From: Fulvivirga sp. M361
GTDB taxonomy: Bacteria > Bacteroidota > Bacteroidia > Cytophagales > Cyclobacteriaceae
Direction: 5' to 3'
NCBI RefSeq assembly: GCF_007097395.1
Contig: NZ_VKDC01000003.1
Location: forward strand, 124,001-188,000
Length of the DNA stretch: 64,000 bases
Shown here: piece by piece, positions 36,865 to 45,826 of the stretch
Layout: every line of letters begins with the position of its first letter
Numbering within the stretch: the first letter of the stretch is position 1
Translations under genes and position numbers: made by a program
The notes under the pieces: model-generated
Databases searched by the model: none
What the model was told of the DNA's origin: nothing
The model's input: only the letters and a program-made list of their open reading frames with translations

Positions 36865-37191
36865 TCAAACAGAGAAACTTTCGCCACACCCGCAGGTCCT
36901 CGTGGCATTAGGATTGATGAATTGAAACCCTTTCCCATTCAGGCCATCAGAAAAATCCAGGGTAGTACCTAGCAGATAGAGTAAACTCTTTTTATCTACT
37001 AGAATTTTAATGCCCTTATCTTCAAATATTTCATCATTTTCTTCTGTGGCAGGGTCAAATTTTAGATCATACATCAGCCCGGAACACCCTCCCCCTTGTA
37101 CCAATACTCTAATATTATGATCGTCAGATTTGCCTTCACTTGCACGTAATTCGACAATTCTGTTTTTTGCCTTATCTGTTACACTTATCAT
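36865..37191 (-). CDS. A-type iron-sulfur cluster carrier (IscA/ErpA/SufA family)
   Basis: A 108-residue HesB-like protein that carries Fe-S clusters to target apoproteins. The three invariant cysteines are Cys36 in G-G-G-C-S-G-L and Cys100/Cys102 in T-C-G-C-G-E-S-F. The N terminus I-S-V-T-D-K-A also fits. The exact paralogue cannot be set without a tree; no other suf or isc genes are adjacent. A 136-residue unknown gene lies 10 bases upstream in the same direction. Confidence 0.92.
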   Translation of the reverse strand: MISVTDKAKNRIVELRASEGKSDDHNIRVLVQGGGCSGLMYDLKFDPATEENDEIFEDKGIKILVDKKSLLYLLGTTLDFSDGLNGKGFQFINPNATRTCGCGESFSV

Positions 37192-37201
37192 ACCCTTTTA
37201 A

Positions 37202-37612
37202 TTAAGCTACCGGATTTAAAACAACACTAAAAACTGTGATTATGTTCATATCACGTCCATAATACAATTTGTCCAATGCATCGTATACATTGCTCGCTCT
37301 GAAGTAAGATGTATGAAGCTCTTTGTCGCCTTTAGCGATCCATTGTATCGTATAAGGACTTTCTTTTTCCTTATAGTTTTCTACATACTCCAGCATCTTT
37401 TTTAAGGCATCCACCTTATCAAACCCTAATACGGAGTGGAACAGGAATGACTGGTTATGACGAGGATTAATCGTAATGAGATCAAGTTTCACCTTTCCTT
37501 CAAAGCTGCTATACTCAAAAATTAATGCATTAGTCCTCAGACCTAGATAGCCTTTAATATCTTTCTGTATTTTGGCTGCCTCTACATGCACGTCCGTGGA
37601 TGAATCAATCAT
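37202..37612 (-). CDS. conserved hypothetical protein upstream of the A-type carrier
   Basis: A 136-residue cytoplasmic alpha/beta protein with no recognised domain. It contains a beta-rich centre (K-V-K-L-D-L-I-T-I-N-P-R) and a C-terminal hydrophobic strand (I-I-T-V-F-S-V-V-L-N). The 10-base gap to the iscA-type gene indicates a two-gene operon, so a link to Fe-S metabolism is possible but unproven. Confidence 0.6.
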   Translation of the reverse strand: MIDSSTDVHVEAAKIQKDIKGYLGLRTNALIFEYSSFEGKVKLDLITINPRHNQSFLFHSVLGFDKVDALKKMLEYVENYKEKESPYTIQWIAKGDKELHTSYFRASNVYDALDKLYYGRDMNIITVFSVVLNPVA

Positions 37613-37732
37613 CTATTTTAGCTTCAGAATTTCTTTAAAATTAAATCTACCTCAAAACTTTCTGATCAGACAAAAAGTTTCAATCTTGACAAAGTTAACC
37701 AAATGATTAAATATTTAATATAGACATTGACC

Positions 37733-38146
37733 ATGTTAAGAGTTGAGCACATAGGAGTGGCAGTTAAGAGCCTTGAAAATTCAAATAACTTGTTTTCTAA
37801 ACTTTTTGGTGAAGATCATTATAAAGAAGAATCAGTGGAAGGGGAACAGGTGCGAACTTCCTTCTTTAAAATCGGAGAAACGAAAATTGAATTGCTGGAG
37901 TCTACAGGGCCTGACTCTGCCATAGGTAAGTTCATTGAAAAACGTGGCGAAGGAATACATCATATTGCTTATGAAGTAAGTAATATTGTCAGCGAGGTGG
38001 AGAGATTAAAAAATGAGGGTTTTATAATACTCAATGAAGAGCCTAAAAAAGGTGCTGACAACAAGTTGGTTTGCTTTTTACATCCAAAAAGCACTAATGG
38101 CATATTGGTAGAACTGTGCCAGGAAATTAACGCCTCTTTTGATTGA
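37733..38146 (+). CDS. mce: methylmalonyl-CoA epimerase
   Basis: Interconverts (R)- and (S)-methylmalonyl-CoA in the propionate/succinate pathway. The 137-residue vicinal-oxygen-chelate protein starts M-L-R-V-E-H-I-G-V-A-V, with metal ligands in E-H-I-G, H-H-I-A-Y-E-V and the C-terminal V-E-L-C-Q-E. I use the ATG at 37733 rather than a TTG two codons upstream. The 3' end overlaps a convergent lipoprotein gene by 20 bases. Methylmalonyl-CoA mutase is not in the window. Confidence 0.92.
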   Translation: MLRVEHIGVAVKSLENSNNLFSKLFGEDHYKEESVEGEQVRTSFFKIGETKIELLESTGPDSAIGKFIEKRGEGIHHIAYEVSNIVSEVERLKNEGFIILNEEPKKGADNKLVCFLHPKSTNGILVELCQEINASFD

Positions 38147-38324
38147 AGCTTTTAAATTCCTTTGGAGAAGTTTTACCGTATTGCACTGAATTATAGTATT
38201 TCAATTTCTTTTTTCCCAGGGCAGTCTTGTATTGAGGTTTCTGACCACATGAAGTAAGAAGTACCAATCCGACCAGAATAATTCCGAAGAAAAATACTCC
38301 AATAAATTTGCTAGGTGATTTCAT
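38127..38324 (-). CDS. small lipoprotein
   Basis: A 65-residue protein with a hydrophobic signal segment and the lipobox L-L-T-S-C at about residues 22-26, leaving a short, strongly basic mature chain (K-K-K-L-K-Y-Y and N-Q-K-R-R). It is probably membrane-anchored; function unknown. Its end overlaps the mce gene by 20 bases, tail to tail. Confidence 0.7.
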   Translation of the reverse strand: MKSPSKFIGVFFFGIILVGLVLLTSCGQKPQYKTALGKKKLKYYNSVQYGKTSPKEFKSFNQKRR

Positions 38325-38410
38325 AGTTTAATTGGCAGTTGGTTTACATCTGTAAATCAGGTTTTTAGAGAAACAGTAACCAGCTTAAATTCCAATATCA
38401 GATATTCGAC

Positions 38411-38418
38411 TACTTTTG
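38411..38418 (+). promoter_or_regulatory. candidate -7 box for thiL
   Basis: TACTTTTG matches TAnnTTTG exactly, 51 bases before the thiL ATG. A clear TTG at the -33 position is absent (TTA instead), so confidence is limited. Confidence 0.4.
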
Positions 38419-38469
38419 TACTATAAATGGCAGAATATGCCGGTGAATTACATCACGTAAAAAGAGAAA

Positions 38470-39504
38470 ATGACCGAAAAAAGAACAGAAATAAGTAGTG
38501 TTGGCGAATTTGGTTTGATCAACCGTATCCAGGAAAATGTTTCATTGAACAATACTGAATCAGTGCTGGGAATAGGTGATGATGCAGCGCTCCTGGATAA
38601 CGGAGATGATTATACCGTAATGTCCAGTGACATGCTATTGGAAGGAGTACATTTTGACTTGTCCTATATGCCATTGCAGCACCTGGGCTACAAGGCGGTG
38701 GCGGTCAACGTGTCAGACATAGCCGCCATGAATGCTGTTCCTAAACAAATCCTGTTGAACATAGGTGTCAGCAATCGCTTTTCTGTGGAGGCCCTTGATG
38801 TATTTTATCAGGGTGTGAAAGCAGCTTGCGAGAATTACAAAATAGATCTGGTAGGAGGTGATACCTGTTCATCAGCCAGTGGTTTTGTAATATCAGCTAC
38901 TGCGGTTGGTTCTGTGAAAAAAGACCGTGTTGCTCTTCGCTCCGGAGCCAGGCAGAACGACATAATCTGTGTTACGGGCGACCTGGGCGGCGCCTACCTG
39001 GGTCTGCAAGTACTGGAACGTGAAAAACAGGTCTATCTGACCAATCCTGAAATGCAGCCACAGCTGGACAAATATGATTATATCGTGCAACGTCAACTTA
39101 AACCTGAGGCACGTATGGATATTGTTTATGAGCTGGCTGAAATGAATGTGAAACCTACTTCTATGATTGATATTTCCGATGGACTTGGTTCGGAGTTGTT
39201 GCACCTGAGTAAACAGTCAGCACTTGGGGTGCAGATTTATGAAGATAAGCTGCCTGTAGATAAACAGACGTATGATACCGGATTTGAGTTAGGTATTGAT
39301 TCTACCACCGCCGTGTTGAATGGAGGAGAAGATTATGAGCTTCTATTTACGATAAACCAGGACGATTTTGAAAAACTCAAAAACCATGCGGATATTCATT
39401 TCTTAGGTTATATGAAAGAACCCAAAGACGGTAATATGATGGTGACCAAAGGTGATAATGTGGTGCCCATTGTTGCCCAGGGATGGGACCACTATCGCGA
39501 ATAA
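38470..39504 (+). CDS. thiL: thiamine-monophosphate kinase
   Basis: Phosphorylates thiamine monophosphate to the active cofactor, which AHAS (IlvB, at 48.5 kb) needs. The 344-residue PurM/SelD-like ATPase has G-I-G-D-D-A-A near the N terminus, S-S-D-M-L-L-E-G-V-H-F, V-N-V-S-D-I-A-A-M, L-V-G-G-D-T and I-D-I-S-D-G-L, all ThiL signatures. No TPP riboswitch was recognised upstream. Confidence 0.95.
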   Translation: MTEKRTEISSVGEFGLINRIQENVSLNNTESVLGIGDDAALLDNGDDYTVMSSDMLLEGVHFDLSYMPLQHLGYKAVAVNVSDIAAMNAVPKQILLNIGVSNRFSVEALDVFYQGVKAACENYKIDLVGGDTCSSASGFVISATAVGSVKKDRVALRSGARQNDIICVTGDLGGAYLGLQVLEREKQVYLTNPEMQPQLDKYDYIVQRQLKPEARMDIVYELAEMNVKPTSMIDISDGLGSELLHLSKQSALGVQIYEDKLPVDKQTYDTGFELGIDSTTAVLNGGEDYELLFTINQDDFEKLKNHADIHFLGYMKEPKDGNMMVTKGDNVVPIVAQGWDHYRE

Positions 39505-39548
39505 CCATAGTGATAAGAAAATAGGACAACCGGGTAAATGCAGGAGAT

Positions 39549-41135
39549 TCATTGGGGTAACTTCAATTTAACTTTTTTTTCATGTTGTTGCCGTTCTAAC
39601 GTTTTTCTGGCTTTTTCAGCAATTACGTCCTGTACCCTTTCTTTTTGTATTTTACTTTCCAGCCATGAAATGATGTCAAAGTATATAAATGCTCTCTTTT
39701 CAAATGGATTATTTTGCATGGGTAGCAGCCGTTTTCGTAATTTTTGGAATTCAGGGATTAGGTCCTCCTCTGTAAATTCTCCTGCCAGCTTACGCAAAAA
39801 GTTCAATATTGCCTTTTGAAAGCGGTGTAGGTCATCCTTTTTTAACATAAATCGGTACGTGGAGCGTATGTAATAATCAATTACGTCCATATTACCCAAT
39901 TCGTAATGACTGATCAGGTTCAATATTCGTGCGAAAGAGTGAATGTCCTCTCTCAAATCGATGTTTTCAAAGTATGTGATCCTATTTAACCACTGGATGG
40001 ATTCGCGATAGTTATCATTACCAAAATAAAGACAAGCCACTTTGTAATAGAGAATGATTTTAGAATGATTGTCTAGTTGCGTGATAAAATATTCCAGTCG
40101 AGGTTTTATTTTATTCATAAGAGATACCCCGGAACTGAACTCACCCAGCATAAAGATGCGGTTAAACTCATGTACATAGGTGTATTTAAGTAATTTAAGT
40201 CGGATGTTTTCGTTGATCAGGTTTTTAGGGTAGTGGCGTATTTCTCTTAATCTGCGACTGGTGTCCACAAATGAATGGTACTCATGGCGTTTGTATTGGG
40301 CGATCATCAGGCTATTGATCGCATTCAAATATCCTTCCACACGGAAATAACGCAATTCTTTATGGCTATCAAATAATTGTACCCCTTTCTCAGCGTATTG
40401 ATGTCCCTTTTCAAAATCTTGCAGGAAAAAATAATATCCAACATATAGATTGTAGAGATTTAATTTTTCATTAGGAGAAAGTTCATCCTCATTAAATTTG
40501 GGTAGTTGTGAATTGAACAGACCTGAAATGGTGTCAAGGTCTGTTTGGTTCCTTATGAAACCAATTTTTGTATAAATGGAGTTAAGCTGTGCTGATAAGT
40601 TGGTGAATTTATTAATATTATTGATCCTGGCGCTGACATCTTTTACTTCTTCAATGATCCTGTTTACCCGTGTTTCGTTGTCAGGACCAATCGTTTGGGT
40701 CAGGATATTTTTTTCCCATTTGAGGATCACGAGTTGTAATTCCAGGTTATCAATTTTTTTTGCCCTCTTTTTTGCCTTTTTCAGCATTTCGACGCACTGA
40801 TCATAAAGACTACGGTTAAAAAGTATCTGAGCATGATCTATCATCTCGCGTATCTGAATGTCCATGACAGCGCTTTGATTATACTGCCGGATACATTGCA
40901 GGACTTTTTTGTACAAATGTGCTTTCAGGTTAGACAACTGCTGCGCCTTGATACCTGGTACCGCCTGTATGATTTCCCTCTCATTATAAGTAGTTTGGCT
41001 ATCCATTTGATCAAAAAGCATCAGGTATTTGGTATTGGGATCTTCTAGCCGTGACTGTAATTTGAAATAGCGTTTTTCACTTTTTTTGAGCGACTTTATT
41101 AATTGAAACAAAGCGTCTGATTTTGTCTTAGACAT
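39549..41135 (-). CDS. conserved hypothetical helical (TPR-like) protein
   Basis: A 528-residue cytoplasmic, all-helical protein with no signal peptide or membrane helix. The N-terminal M-S-K-T-K-S-D-A-L-F-Q-L-I-K-S-L-K-K-S-E is basic, and the middle has helix pairs such as L-Y-N-L-Y-V-G-Y-Y-F-F-L-Q-D-F-E-K-G that resemble tetratricopeptide repeats. The C terminus is a charged coiled-coil-like helix. Function is unknown. It converges with thiL and is divergent from leuA, whose control region lies in the 169 bases between. Confidence 0.7.
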   Translation of the reverse strand: MSKTKSDALFQLIKSLKKSEKRYFKLQSRLEDPNTKYLMLFDQMDSQTTYNEREIIQAVPGIKAQQLSNLKAHLYKKVLQCIRQYNQSAVMDIQIREMIDHAQILFNRSLYDQCVEMLKKAKKRAKKIDNLELQLVILKWEKNILTQTIGPDNETRVNRIIEEVKDVSARINNINKFTNLSAQLNSIYTKIGFIRNQTDLDTISGLFNSQLPKFNEDELSPNEKLNLYNLYVGYYFFLQDFEKGHQYAEKGVQLFDSHKELRYFRVEGYLNAINSLMIAQYKRHEYHSFVDTSRRLREIRHYPKNLINENIRLKLLKYTYVHEFNRIFMLGEFSSGVSLMNKIKPRLEYFITQLDNHSKIILYYKVACLYFGNDNYRESIQWLNRITYFENIDLREDIHSFARILNLISHYELGNMDVIDYYIRSTYRFMLKKDDLHRFQKAILNFLRKLAGEFTEEDLIPEFQKLRKRLLPMQNNPFEKRAFIYFDIISWLESKIQKERVQDVIAEKARKTLERQQHEKKVKLKLPQ

Positions 41136-41257
41136 CGTAATTACCTGTTCATTATTTTGTCTTTATTTTAATTTAAGCATAATAATACACAAATCGATCT
41201 CATTTAGCCGTCGTAGATGACGGAATTTTTGGTAGTAGGATAACCTTTGTTTACAAA

Positions 41258-41265
41258 TACTTTTG
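41258..41265 (+). promoter_or_regulatory. candidate -7 box for leuA
   Basis: TACTTTTG is an exact TAnnTTTG match, 39 bases before the leuA ATG. The nearest upstream TTG (41229-41231) is 26 bases away, longer than normal. A small hairpin, CCGTC with GACGG, lies farther upstream near 41205-41220. No leader peptide was found here. Confidence 0.35.
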
Positions 41266-41304
41266 AATGGAGACACTTAATGAGATTTTTTAGAATGACT
41301 TGCT

Positions 41305-42465
41305 ATGAACAATAGAATTCAGATTTTCGATACTACGTTGAGGGATGGTGAGCAAGTGCCCGGTTGCGGGCTGAATAAAGAGGAAAAAATCACCATAGCA
41401 AAAGCCCTTGAAGCATTGGGGGTAGATGTAATAGAAGCAGGTTTCCCCATTTCAAGTCCGGGAGATTTTGAATCAGTGAAAGCACTGGCAGATGTGATAA
41501 AAGATGCTACTGTTTGTGGCCTGTCCAGGGCCGTAAAAAAAGACATAGAATGTGCCGCCGAAGCATTGAAAAAGGCGGTGAAGCCAAGAATACATACTGG
41601 CCTGGGGACATCAGACCAACACGTTTTTACCAAACTTAAAATTTCCAGGGAAGAAGTGCTGATAAGGGCCCATGAATGTGTGTCCTACGCCAAAAAATTT
41701 GTAGAAGATGTAGAGTTCTATGCCGAAGATGCTGGTCGTACGGAGAATGAGTTTTTAGCCCGGGTCATCGAAACAGCAGTGAAGGCAGGAGCTACGGTAG
41801 TCAATATTCCTGATACTACCGGATATTGTTTGCCGGAGGAGTACGGACAAAAGATCAAATATTTAGCAGATAATGTAAGAGGTATAGAAAATGTTACCAT
41901 ATCCACTCATTGTCATAACGACCTTGGTTTATCTACTGCTAACAGCATTGCAGGAATTCAAAATGGAGCTCGTCAGGTAGAATGTACGATAAACGGTGTT
42001 GGTGAACGGGCCGGCAATACTTCGCTCGAAGAAGTGGTCATGATCCTTCGCAAGCATAACTGGTTGAACTTTGAGACCGGCATTAATACTCAGCAACTGT
42101 ACCCAATAAGTCAACTGGTATCTGAGACTATGAACATGCCCATTCAGGCGAATAAAGCTATAGTTGGATCCAATGCCTTTGCACATTCTTCAGGAATACA
42201 CCAGGACGGAGTTATCAAAAACAGGGATAATTATGAGATCATAGATCCTGCTGAAGTAGGAGTAAATAAGTCAAGTATTATTCTTACTGCCCGTAGCGGA
42301 AGGGCGGCGTTGAATTTTAGGTTAGGCCAGATAGGTGTGCACCTGAATAAGGAGGAGTTGGAAGATACTTACCAACGTTTCTTGAAAGTCGCGGATGAAA
42401 TCAATGTGGTCAATGATAAAGACCTTAAAGAATTAGTAGAAGGAATAGCTTCTGTAAACGCTTAA
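41305..42465 (+). CDS. leuA: 2-isopropylmalate synthase, short form
   Basis: First committed step of leucine synthesis: acetyl-CoA plus 2-oxoisovalerate. The TIM-barrel signatures are present: [10 protein letters not shown] (Arg13, Asp14) and S-T-H-C-H-N-D (metal His202 and His204), plus G-I-H-Q-D-G in the lid region. At 386 residues it stops before the C-terminal allosteric domain of about 130 residues found in longer LeuA proteins, so leucine feedback through that domain should be absent. The leuCD and leuB neighbours exclude homocitrate or citramalate synthase as the first choice. Confidence 0.93.
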   Translation: MNNRIQIFDTTLRDGEQVPGCGLNKEEKITIAKALEALGVDVIEAGFPISSPGDFESVKALADVIKDATVCGLSRAVKKDIECAAEALKKAVKPRIHTGLGTSDQHVFTKLKISREEVLIRAHECVSYAKKFVEDVEFYAEDAGRTENEFLARVIETAVKAGATVVNIPDTTGYCLPEEYGQKIKYLADNVRGIENVTISTHCHNDLGLSTANSIAGIQNGARQVECTINGVGERAGNTSLEEVVMILRKHNWLNFETGINTQQLYPISQLVSETMNMPIQANKAIVGSNAFAHSSGIHQDGVIKNRDNYEIIDPAEVGVNKSSIILTARSGRAALNFRLGQIGVHLNKEELEDTYQRFLKVADEINVVNDKDLKELVEGIASVNA

Positions 42466-42479
42466 AATGCTCAATGCTG

Positions 42480-43874
42480 ATGGAAGTTAAAACATTATTC
42501 GATAAGATCTGGGATAACCATGTGGTTCATCAAATAGAAAATGGACCTAACGTATTATATATTGATAAGCACTTTATTCATGAGGTGACCAGTCCACAGG
42601 CATTTGCGGGCCTGAAGGAACGTGGAATTGGGGTATACCGTCCTGAACAAACCGTAGCCACTGCGGATCATAATGTGCCTACTCAGGATCAACACCTGCC
42701 GATAAAGGACGCACTTTCCAGGCATCAGGTGGATACCCTGATAAAGAATTGCGATGAGTTTGGAGTAGAGCTCTATGGCCTTGGGCACCCCTATCAGGGA
42801 ATTGTTCATGTTATAGGACCTGAACTGGGTATAACACAACCAGGTATGACCATTGTTTGCGGAGACAGCCATACCTCAACGCATGGGGCCTTCGGAAATA
42901 TTGCCTTTGGAATAGGTACCAGTGAAGTAGAACAGGTATTGGCCACACAATGTGTGTTACAGCGTAAGCCCAAAACCATGAAGATACAGATTGATGGTGT
43001 ACTGAATAAAGGCGTAGTGTCAAAAGACATCATACTTTATGTTATTTCAAAGCTATCTACAAGTGGCGGAACGGGTTACTTTATTGAATTCTGCGGATCA
43101 GCCATTGAAGGGCTTTCCATGGAGGCTCGTATGACCATTTGTAATATGAGTATAGAAATGGGGGCCAGAGGAGGTTTAATAGCCCCTGATGATACTACAT
43201 TTAACTATATAAAAGATCGTGAATTTGCGCCCAAAGGTGAGCTGTGGGAGAGGAAACTTGCATACTGGAAAACCTTAAAATCAGATAAAGGTGCCAGCTT
43301 CGACAAAGAAATACACTTTAAGGCAGAAGATATTGAACCCATGATCACCTATGGCACTAACCCCGGAATGGGTATAGGGGTCAGTGAAACCATTCCTGCG
43401 GTCAACGGTCAATCTGATGTTACTTTGAAAAAGGCGCTGGAATACATGGACCTTACCGGGGGGAGCCAATTATTAGGCAAAAAAGTAGACTACGTCTTTA
43501 TCGGCAGCTGTACTAATTCCAGGATTGAAGATCTAAGGATGGTGGCTGATCTGGTAAAAGGTAAGAAGAAAGCAGAGCATGTAAATGCAATGATCATACC
43601 GGGCTCTAAACAAGTAGAAAAGCAGGCAGTAACTGAGGGAATTGATAAGGTGCTGGCAGAGGCCGGGTTTGAGTTAAGGCAGCCAGGTTGTTCAGCTTGT
43701 TTGGGAATGAACGAGGACAAGGTGCCTAAAGGCAAGTATTGTGTTTCTACCTCCAACAGAAATTTTGAGGGTCGTCAGGGGCCTGGTGCCAGAACCATGT
43801 TGGCAAGCCCGCTGACAGCGGCTGCTTCAGCTATTACAGGACATGTTACTGATGTAAGAGAGATGTTGAATTAA
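42480..43874 (+). CDS. leuC: 3-isopropylmalate dehydratase large subunit
   Basis: Large [4Fe-4S] subunit of isopropylmalate isomerase, with LeuD. The cluster cysteines are in I-G-S-C-T-N-S and [20 protein letters not shown] is also diagnostic. Start at 42480 gives [11 protein letters not shown], matching the family; ATG at 42474 adds two residues. About 464 residues, 14 bases after leuA and 5 before leuD. Confidence 0.96.
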   Translation: MEVKTLFDKIWDNHVVHQIENGPNVLYIDKHFIHEVTSPQAFAGLKERGIGVYRPEQTVATADHNVPTQDQHLPIKDALSRHQVDTLIKNCDEFGVELYGLGHPYQGIVHVIGPELGITQPGMTIVCGDSHTSTHGAFGNIAFGIGTSEVEQVLATQCVLQRKPKTMKIQIDGVLNKGVVSKDIILYVISKLSTSGGTGYFIEFCGSAIEGLSMEARMTICNMSIEMGARGGLIAPDDTTFNYIKDREFAPKGELWERKLAYWKTLKSDKGASFDKEIHFKAEDIEPMITYGTNPGMGIGVSETIPAVNGQSDVTLKKALEYMDLTGGSQLLGKKVDYVFIGSCTNSRIEDLRMVADLVKGKKKAEHVNAMIIPGSKQVEKQAVTEGIDKVLAEAGFELRQPGCSACLGMNEDKVPKGKYCVSTSNRNFEGRQGPGARTMLASPLTAAASAITGHVTDVREMLN

Positions 43875-43879
43875 CAGAG

Positions 43880-44479
43880 ATGGAAAAATTTAAAACGCTT
43901 AAAAGTACTTGTATCCCACTGCCGTTACAAGATATAGATACTGACCAGATCATTCCGGCAAGATTTCTCAAGGCAACCACACGGGAAGGTTTCGGTGACA
44001 ATCTATTCAGAGATTGGCGTTACAAGGAAAATGACCACCTCAATCCTGATTTTATTCTGAACCAACCAGGAATAACCGGAGACGTGCTGGTAGCCGGTGA
44101 AAATTTTGGATGCGGCTCCAGTAGGGAGCATGCGGCATGGGCATTATTTGATTTCGGATTTAAAGTGGTGATTTCCAGTTTTTTCGCTGACATTTTTAAG
44201 AATAATGCTCTTAATAATGGATTGCTGCCTGTTCAGGTGAGCAATGAATTTCTGAACCTATTGTTTGAAAAAATCCAGGCCGATCCTTCTACTGAAGTGA
44301 ACGTAAGTCTGGAAGATCAGGAAATAAGTATAGCAGGTACTGATTTTAAAGAAAGCTTTGAAATCAATCCCTATAAGAAATATTGCCTCGTACAGGGGTA
44401 TGATGATATAGACTTTCTTATTAGCAAGAAAGAAGAAATTAAGGAGTTTGAAGACAATCGTCTTGAAGTAGCGAGATGA
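43880..44479 (+). CDS. leuD: 3-isopropylmalate dehydratase small subunit
   Basis: Swivel-domain partner of LeuC. The 199 residues include [12 protein letters not shown], the substrate-recognition loop [12 protein letters not shown] and N-N-A-L-N-N-G. It is 5 bases after leuC. A strong terminator starts almost immediately after its stop, separating it from leuB. Confidence 0.96.
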   Translation: MEKFKTLKSTCIPLPLQDIDTDQIIPARFLKATTREGFGDNLFRDWRYKENDHLNPDFILNQPGITGDVLVAGENFGCGSSREHAAWALFDFGFKVVISSFFADIFKNNALNNGLLPVQVSNEFLNLLFEKIQADPSTEVNVSLEDQEISIAGTDFKESFEINPYKKYCLVQGYDDIDFLISKKEEIKEFEDNRLEVAR

Positions 44480-44481
44480 TT

Positions 44482-44542
44482 ACAGCCCCCTAAATATTTT
44501 ATTCTAGTGGTTTAGGTTGAAAAGTGGGGGCTGTTTTTTTTT
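44482..44542 (+). terminator. intrinsic terminator between leuD and leuB
   Basis: ACAGCCCCC (44482-44490) pairs with GGGGGCTGT (44526-44534) around a 35-base loop, and nine T residues follow (44534-44542). The CCCTAAA part of the loop entry can instead pair with TTTAGG at 44511-44516, or, as CCCTAAATATTT (44488-44499), perfectly with AAATATTTAGGG at 44559-44570 beyond the T-run. The element therefore has mutually exclusive folds. Confidence 0.8.
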
Positions 44543-44596
44543 GAAAAGAATTGATAAGAAATATTTAGGGACCTTGTTGAATCAGGGAATTGACAC

Positions 44597-45679
44597 ATGA
44601 AAAAGAATATTGCAGTTTTACCGGGAGACGGCATAGGGCCGGAAGTGACAGCGCAGGGAGTAAAAGCACTTAAAGCTGTTGCCGAACTATACGGTCATGA
44701 ATTTACTTACGAAGAGGCTCTGGTAGGTGCCGTTGCGATTGATGCTGCTAATGATCCGTTTCCTGCTGAGACTGAAACGGTTTGTAGGGGCGCTGACGCA
44801 ATTCTTTTTGGAGCTATAGGTCATCCGAAATATGATGATGATCCGAAGGCCAAGGTAAGGCCGGAGCAGGGACTGTTAGCAATGCGCAAAAAGCTGGGAC
44901 TTTTTACCAATGTGAGGCCGGTGACCAGCTATGACGCCCTTTTATCAATTTCTCCTCTTAAAGAGGAAATCATCAAAGGAGTAGATTTTGTGGTTTTCAG
45001 GGAGCTTACAGGAGGTATTTATTTTGGTCAGCCACGAGGTAGGTCGGAAGACGGCACAAACGCTTTTGATACTTGTAACTATTCTAAGGAAGAAATTCTC
45101 AGAGTGAGTAATCTTGCTTTTCAAGCAGCCCGAAACCGGTCAGGAAAAGTGACGCTGGTAGATAAGGCAAATGTATTGGCTACCTCGCGACTTTGGAGAG
45201 AGACTGTTCAGGAATTGGCAAATGACTATCCGGATATAACACTGGACTTTATGTTTGTAGACAATGCTGCCATGAAGATCATCCAGAATCCGGGTTATTT
45301 TGATGTTGTGCTTACTGAAAATATGTTTGGCGACATTATAACGGATGAGGCATCTGTGATTTCAGGTTCATTAGGTATGTTGCCTTCTGCTTCCATTGGT
45401 GTGGAAAGAAGTTTGTTCGAACCTATTCACGGTTCCTATCCTCAGGCGGCAGGGAAAAATATTGCGAATCCTTTTGGAGCTATATTATCGGCCGCCATGC
45501 TTTTAGAGTATGCTTTCGGTTTGATAGAAGAGAGTAAAACCATCAAAGAGGCTGTGATGAAGACAGTCGATAGCGGGGTAGTTACTGAAGATATTGACAA
45601 AGATAAATCCAGCTCTACGGAAGAGGTGGGAGATAAGGTTGTAGCCATGATCCATGAACTATCAGCCGTTAATTTTTAG
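44597..45679 (+). CDS. leuB: 3-isopropylmalate dehydrogenase
   Basis: NAD-dependent oxidative decarboxylation to 2-oxoisocaproate. The 360 residues show L-P-G-D-G-I-G-P-E-V, R-P-E-Q-G-L-L-A-M-R-K, the active-site F-R-E-L-T-G-G-I-Y-F-G and L-T-E-N-M-F-G-D-I-I-T-D-E. It is 117 bases after leuD, beyond a terminator, so its level is probably set separately from leuACD, by read-through or its own promoter. Confidence 0.96.
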   Translation: MKKNIAVLPGDGIGPEVTAQGVKALKAVAELYGHEFTYEEALVGAVAIDAANDPFPAETETVCRGADAILFGAIGHPKYDDDPKAKVRPEQGLLAMRKKLGLFTNVRPVTSYDALLSISPLKEEIIKGVDFVVFRELTGGIYFGQPRGRSEDGTNAFDTCNYSKEEILRVSNLAFQAARNRSGKVTLVDKANVLATSRLWRETVQELANDYPDITLDFMFVDNAAMKIIQNPGYFDVVLTENMFGDIITDEASVISGSLGMLPSASIGVERSLFEPIHGSYPQAAGKNIANPFGAILSAAMLLEYAFGLIEESKTIKEAVMKTVDSGVVTEDIDKDKSSSTEEVGDKVVAMIHELSAVNF

Positions 45680-45707
45680 GTGCGATGAAAAAAAGTGAGG
45701 TTGGATA

Positions 45708-45739
45708 TTGCTTTTGTAAACACTATTTGATTAGCTTTA
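45708..45739 (+). promoter_or_regulatory. candidate promoter of the ilv operon
   Basis: TTG (45708-45710), a 21-base spacer and TAGCTTTA (45732-45739) fit TTG-TAnnTTTG with one mismatch. A TATAAT hexamer overlaps at 45738-45743, with TTGTAA 18 bases upstream. Either reading puts the transcription start at about 45746-45752, just before the leader-peptide ATG. Confidence 0.5.
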
Positions 45740-45754
45740 TAATAAGATTTAGAA

Positions 45755-45826
45755 ATGAGAAATATAAATATCATAGTCCTCGTCATTATTAATGTCATCG
45801 TCAAAACGGCGATCGGGGATAGGTGA
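45755..45826 (+). CDS. ilv operon leader peptide (attenuation)
   Basis: A 23-codon ORF, ATG at 45755 and TGA at 45824-45826. Its core reads N-I-I-V-L-V-I-I-N-V-I-V, and 12 of the 23 residues are Ile (7), Val (4) or Leu (1). It directly precedes a strong intrinsic terminator and the first ilv gene. This is the structure of enterobacterial ilv leader peptides, in which stalling on branched-chain codons prevents termination. The sequence is shown directly; function by analogy. Confidence 0.85.
   Translation: MRNINIIVLVIINVIVKTAIGDR

Noticed and set aside
38341-38469. Region before thiL checked for a TPP riboswitch
   Set aside because: None of the conserved TPP-box sequences could be found.
41267-41293. 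8-codon ATG ORF before leuA, considered as a leader peptide
   Set aside because: It has only one Leu and one Ile, the predicted transcription start lies after its ATG, and no terminator follows.
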